A program made the translations under genes and the position numbers. A DNA stretch of 7,409 nt from Draconibacterium orientale (lineage in GTDB: Bacteria > Bacteroidota > Bacteroidia > Bacteroidales > UBA12170): positions 1 to 7,409 of the forward strand of contig DYSK01000103.1 of NCBI GenBank assembly GCA_020718315.1. The letters are read 5' to 3'. Of this stretch, positions 7,244 through 7,409 are shown piece after piece. Within the stretch, counting starts at the first letter, position 1. Each line of letters opens with the position of its first letter. The notes under the pieces are model-generated. The model searched no databases and was not told where the DNA came from. It saw only the letters and a program-made list of their open reading frames with translations.

Positions 7244-7258
7244 TTCATTTATCAAAAT

Positions 7259-7409
7259 ATGGAAAAAATAAAAAAGATTGCTATACAAGGTGTTCGTGGC
7301 GCTTTTCATGAAATTGCCACACGTCGGTTTTTCCGAAACCAAGAAATCGAAATTGTTCCGTGTTTAACCTTTAACGATTTGTTCGACAGCCTCTTATTTG
7401 GGGAATCGG
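7259..7409 (+). CDS. pheA: Prephenate dehydratase, 5' part (runs off the window)
   Basis: The first 50 codons of prephenate dehydratase, which converts prephenate to phenylpyruvate, the committed step to phenylalanine. After MEKIKK comes IAIQGVRGAFHEIATRRFF, the N-terminal strand-loop-helix signature of the dehydratase domain (family pattern IAxQGxxGSxxxxAA), then VPCLTFNDLFDSL, matching the usual 'F.dlf.al' helix of this domain. The protein begins directly with the dehydratase domain, so there is no N-terminal chorismate mutase domain as in the E. coli P-protein. Whether a C-terminal ACT domain for Phe feedback follows cannot be seen. The upstream leader peptide and attenuator suggest control by tRNA-Phe charging. 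In Bacteroidota, other aromatic amino acid genes often follow pheA, but they would lie outside the window. Confidence 0.9.
   Translation, partial: MEKIKKIAIQGVRGAFHEIATRRFFRNQEIEIVPCLTFNDLFDSLLFGES

Noticed and set aside
7127..7342. Minus-strand 71-residue open frame across the pheA leader
   Set aside because: It is antisense to the leader peptide, the terminator and pheA; its Phe/Ser/Lys-rich product reflects the AT-rich leader and shows no motif.

Overview
The window is AT-rich and looks like chromosomal DNA from a member of the Bacteroidota. The reasons are a TopA that has no zinc fingers but carries C-terminal repeats and a Lys-rich tail, a Pif1-like helicase fused to HRDC and HTH_40-type modules, a formimidoylglutamase-like protein directly behind topA, A-rich sequences instead of Shine-Dalgarno sites, and motifs close to the Bacteroidota -7 box TAnnTTTG. 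No tRNA, rRNA, CRISPR array or intact insertion sequence was seen.

Layout, all genes on the + strand. Positions 1-359 hold no recognisable gene, but there is a compact cluster of inverted repeats at 76-114. Positions 360-535 look like the decayed 5' part of a RhuM-family gene, broken by a frameshift and lacking its body. Positions 560-3016 encode an 818-residue helicase. A 441-base gap follows, with no confident gene, only a cryptic stop-free frame on the minus strand. topA (3458-5821) and a ureohydrolase-fold protein (5904-7082) lie 82 bases apart with no terminator seen between them, so they may share a transcript. The 3' edge holds the first 50 codons of pheA, prephenate dehydratase (from 7259).

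The most interesting part is the 176-base gap before pheA. It contains a 14-codon reading frame with five Phe codons (7132-7176), then a perfect intrinsic terminator (7218-7243) ending just upstream of the pheA start. A competing two-helix fold (7173-7189 with 7222-7236) would capture parts of both terminator arms, and its 5' strand overlaps the leader stop codon. This is the layout of a ribosome-mediated attenuator that senses charged tRNA-Phe, placed before the gene that commits chorismate-derived prephenate to phenylalanine.

The other notable point is the ureohydrolase-like protein. It keeps the arginase-type motifs in outline, but three of the six expected manganese ligands are replaced (Gln, Gln, Ser), so an ordinary binuclear-Mn hydrolase activity is doubtful.
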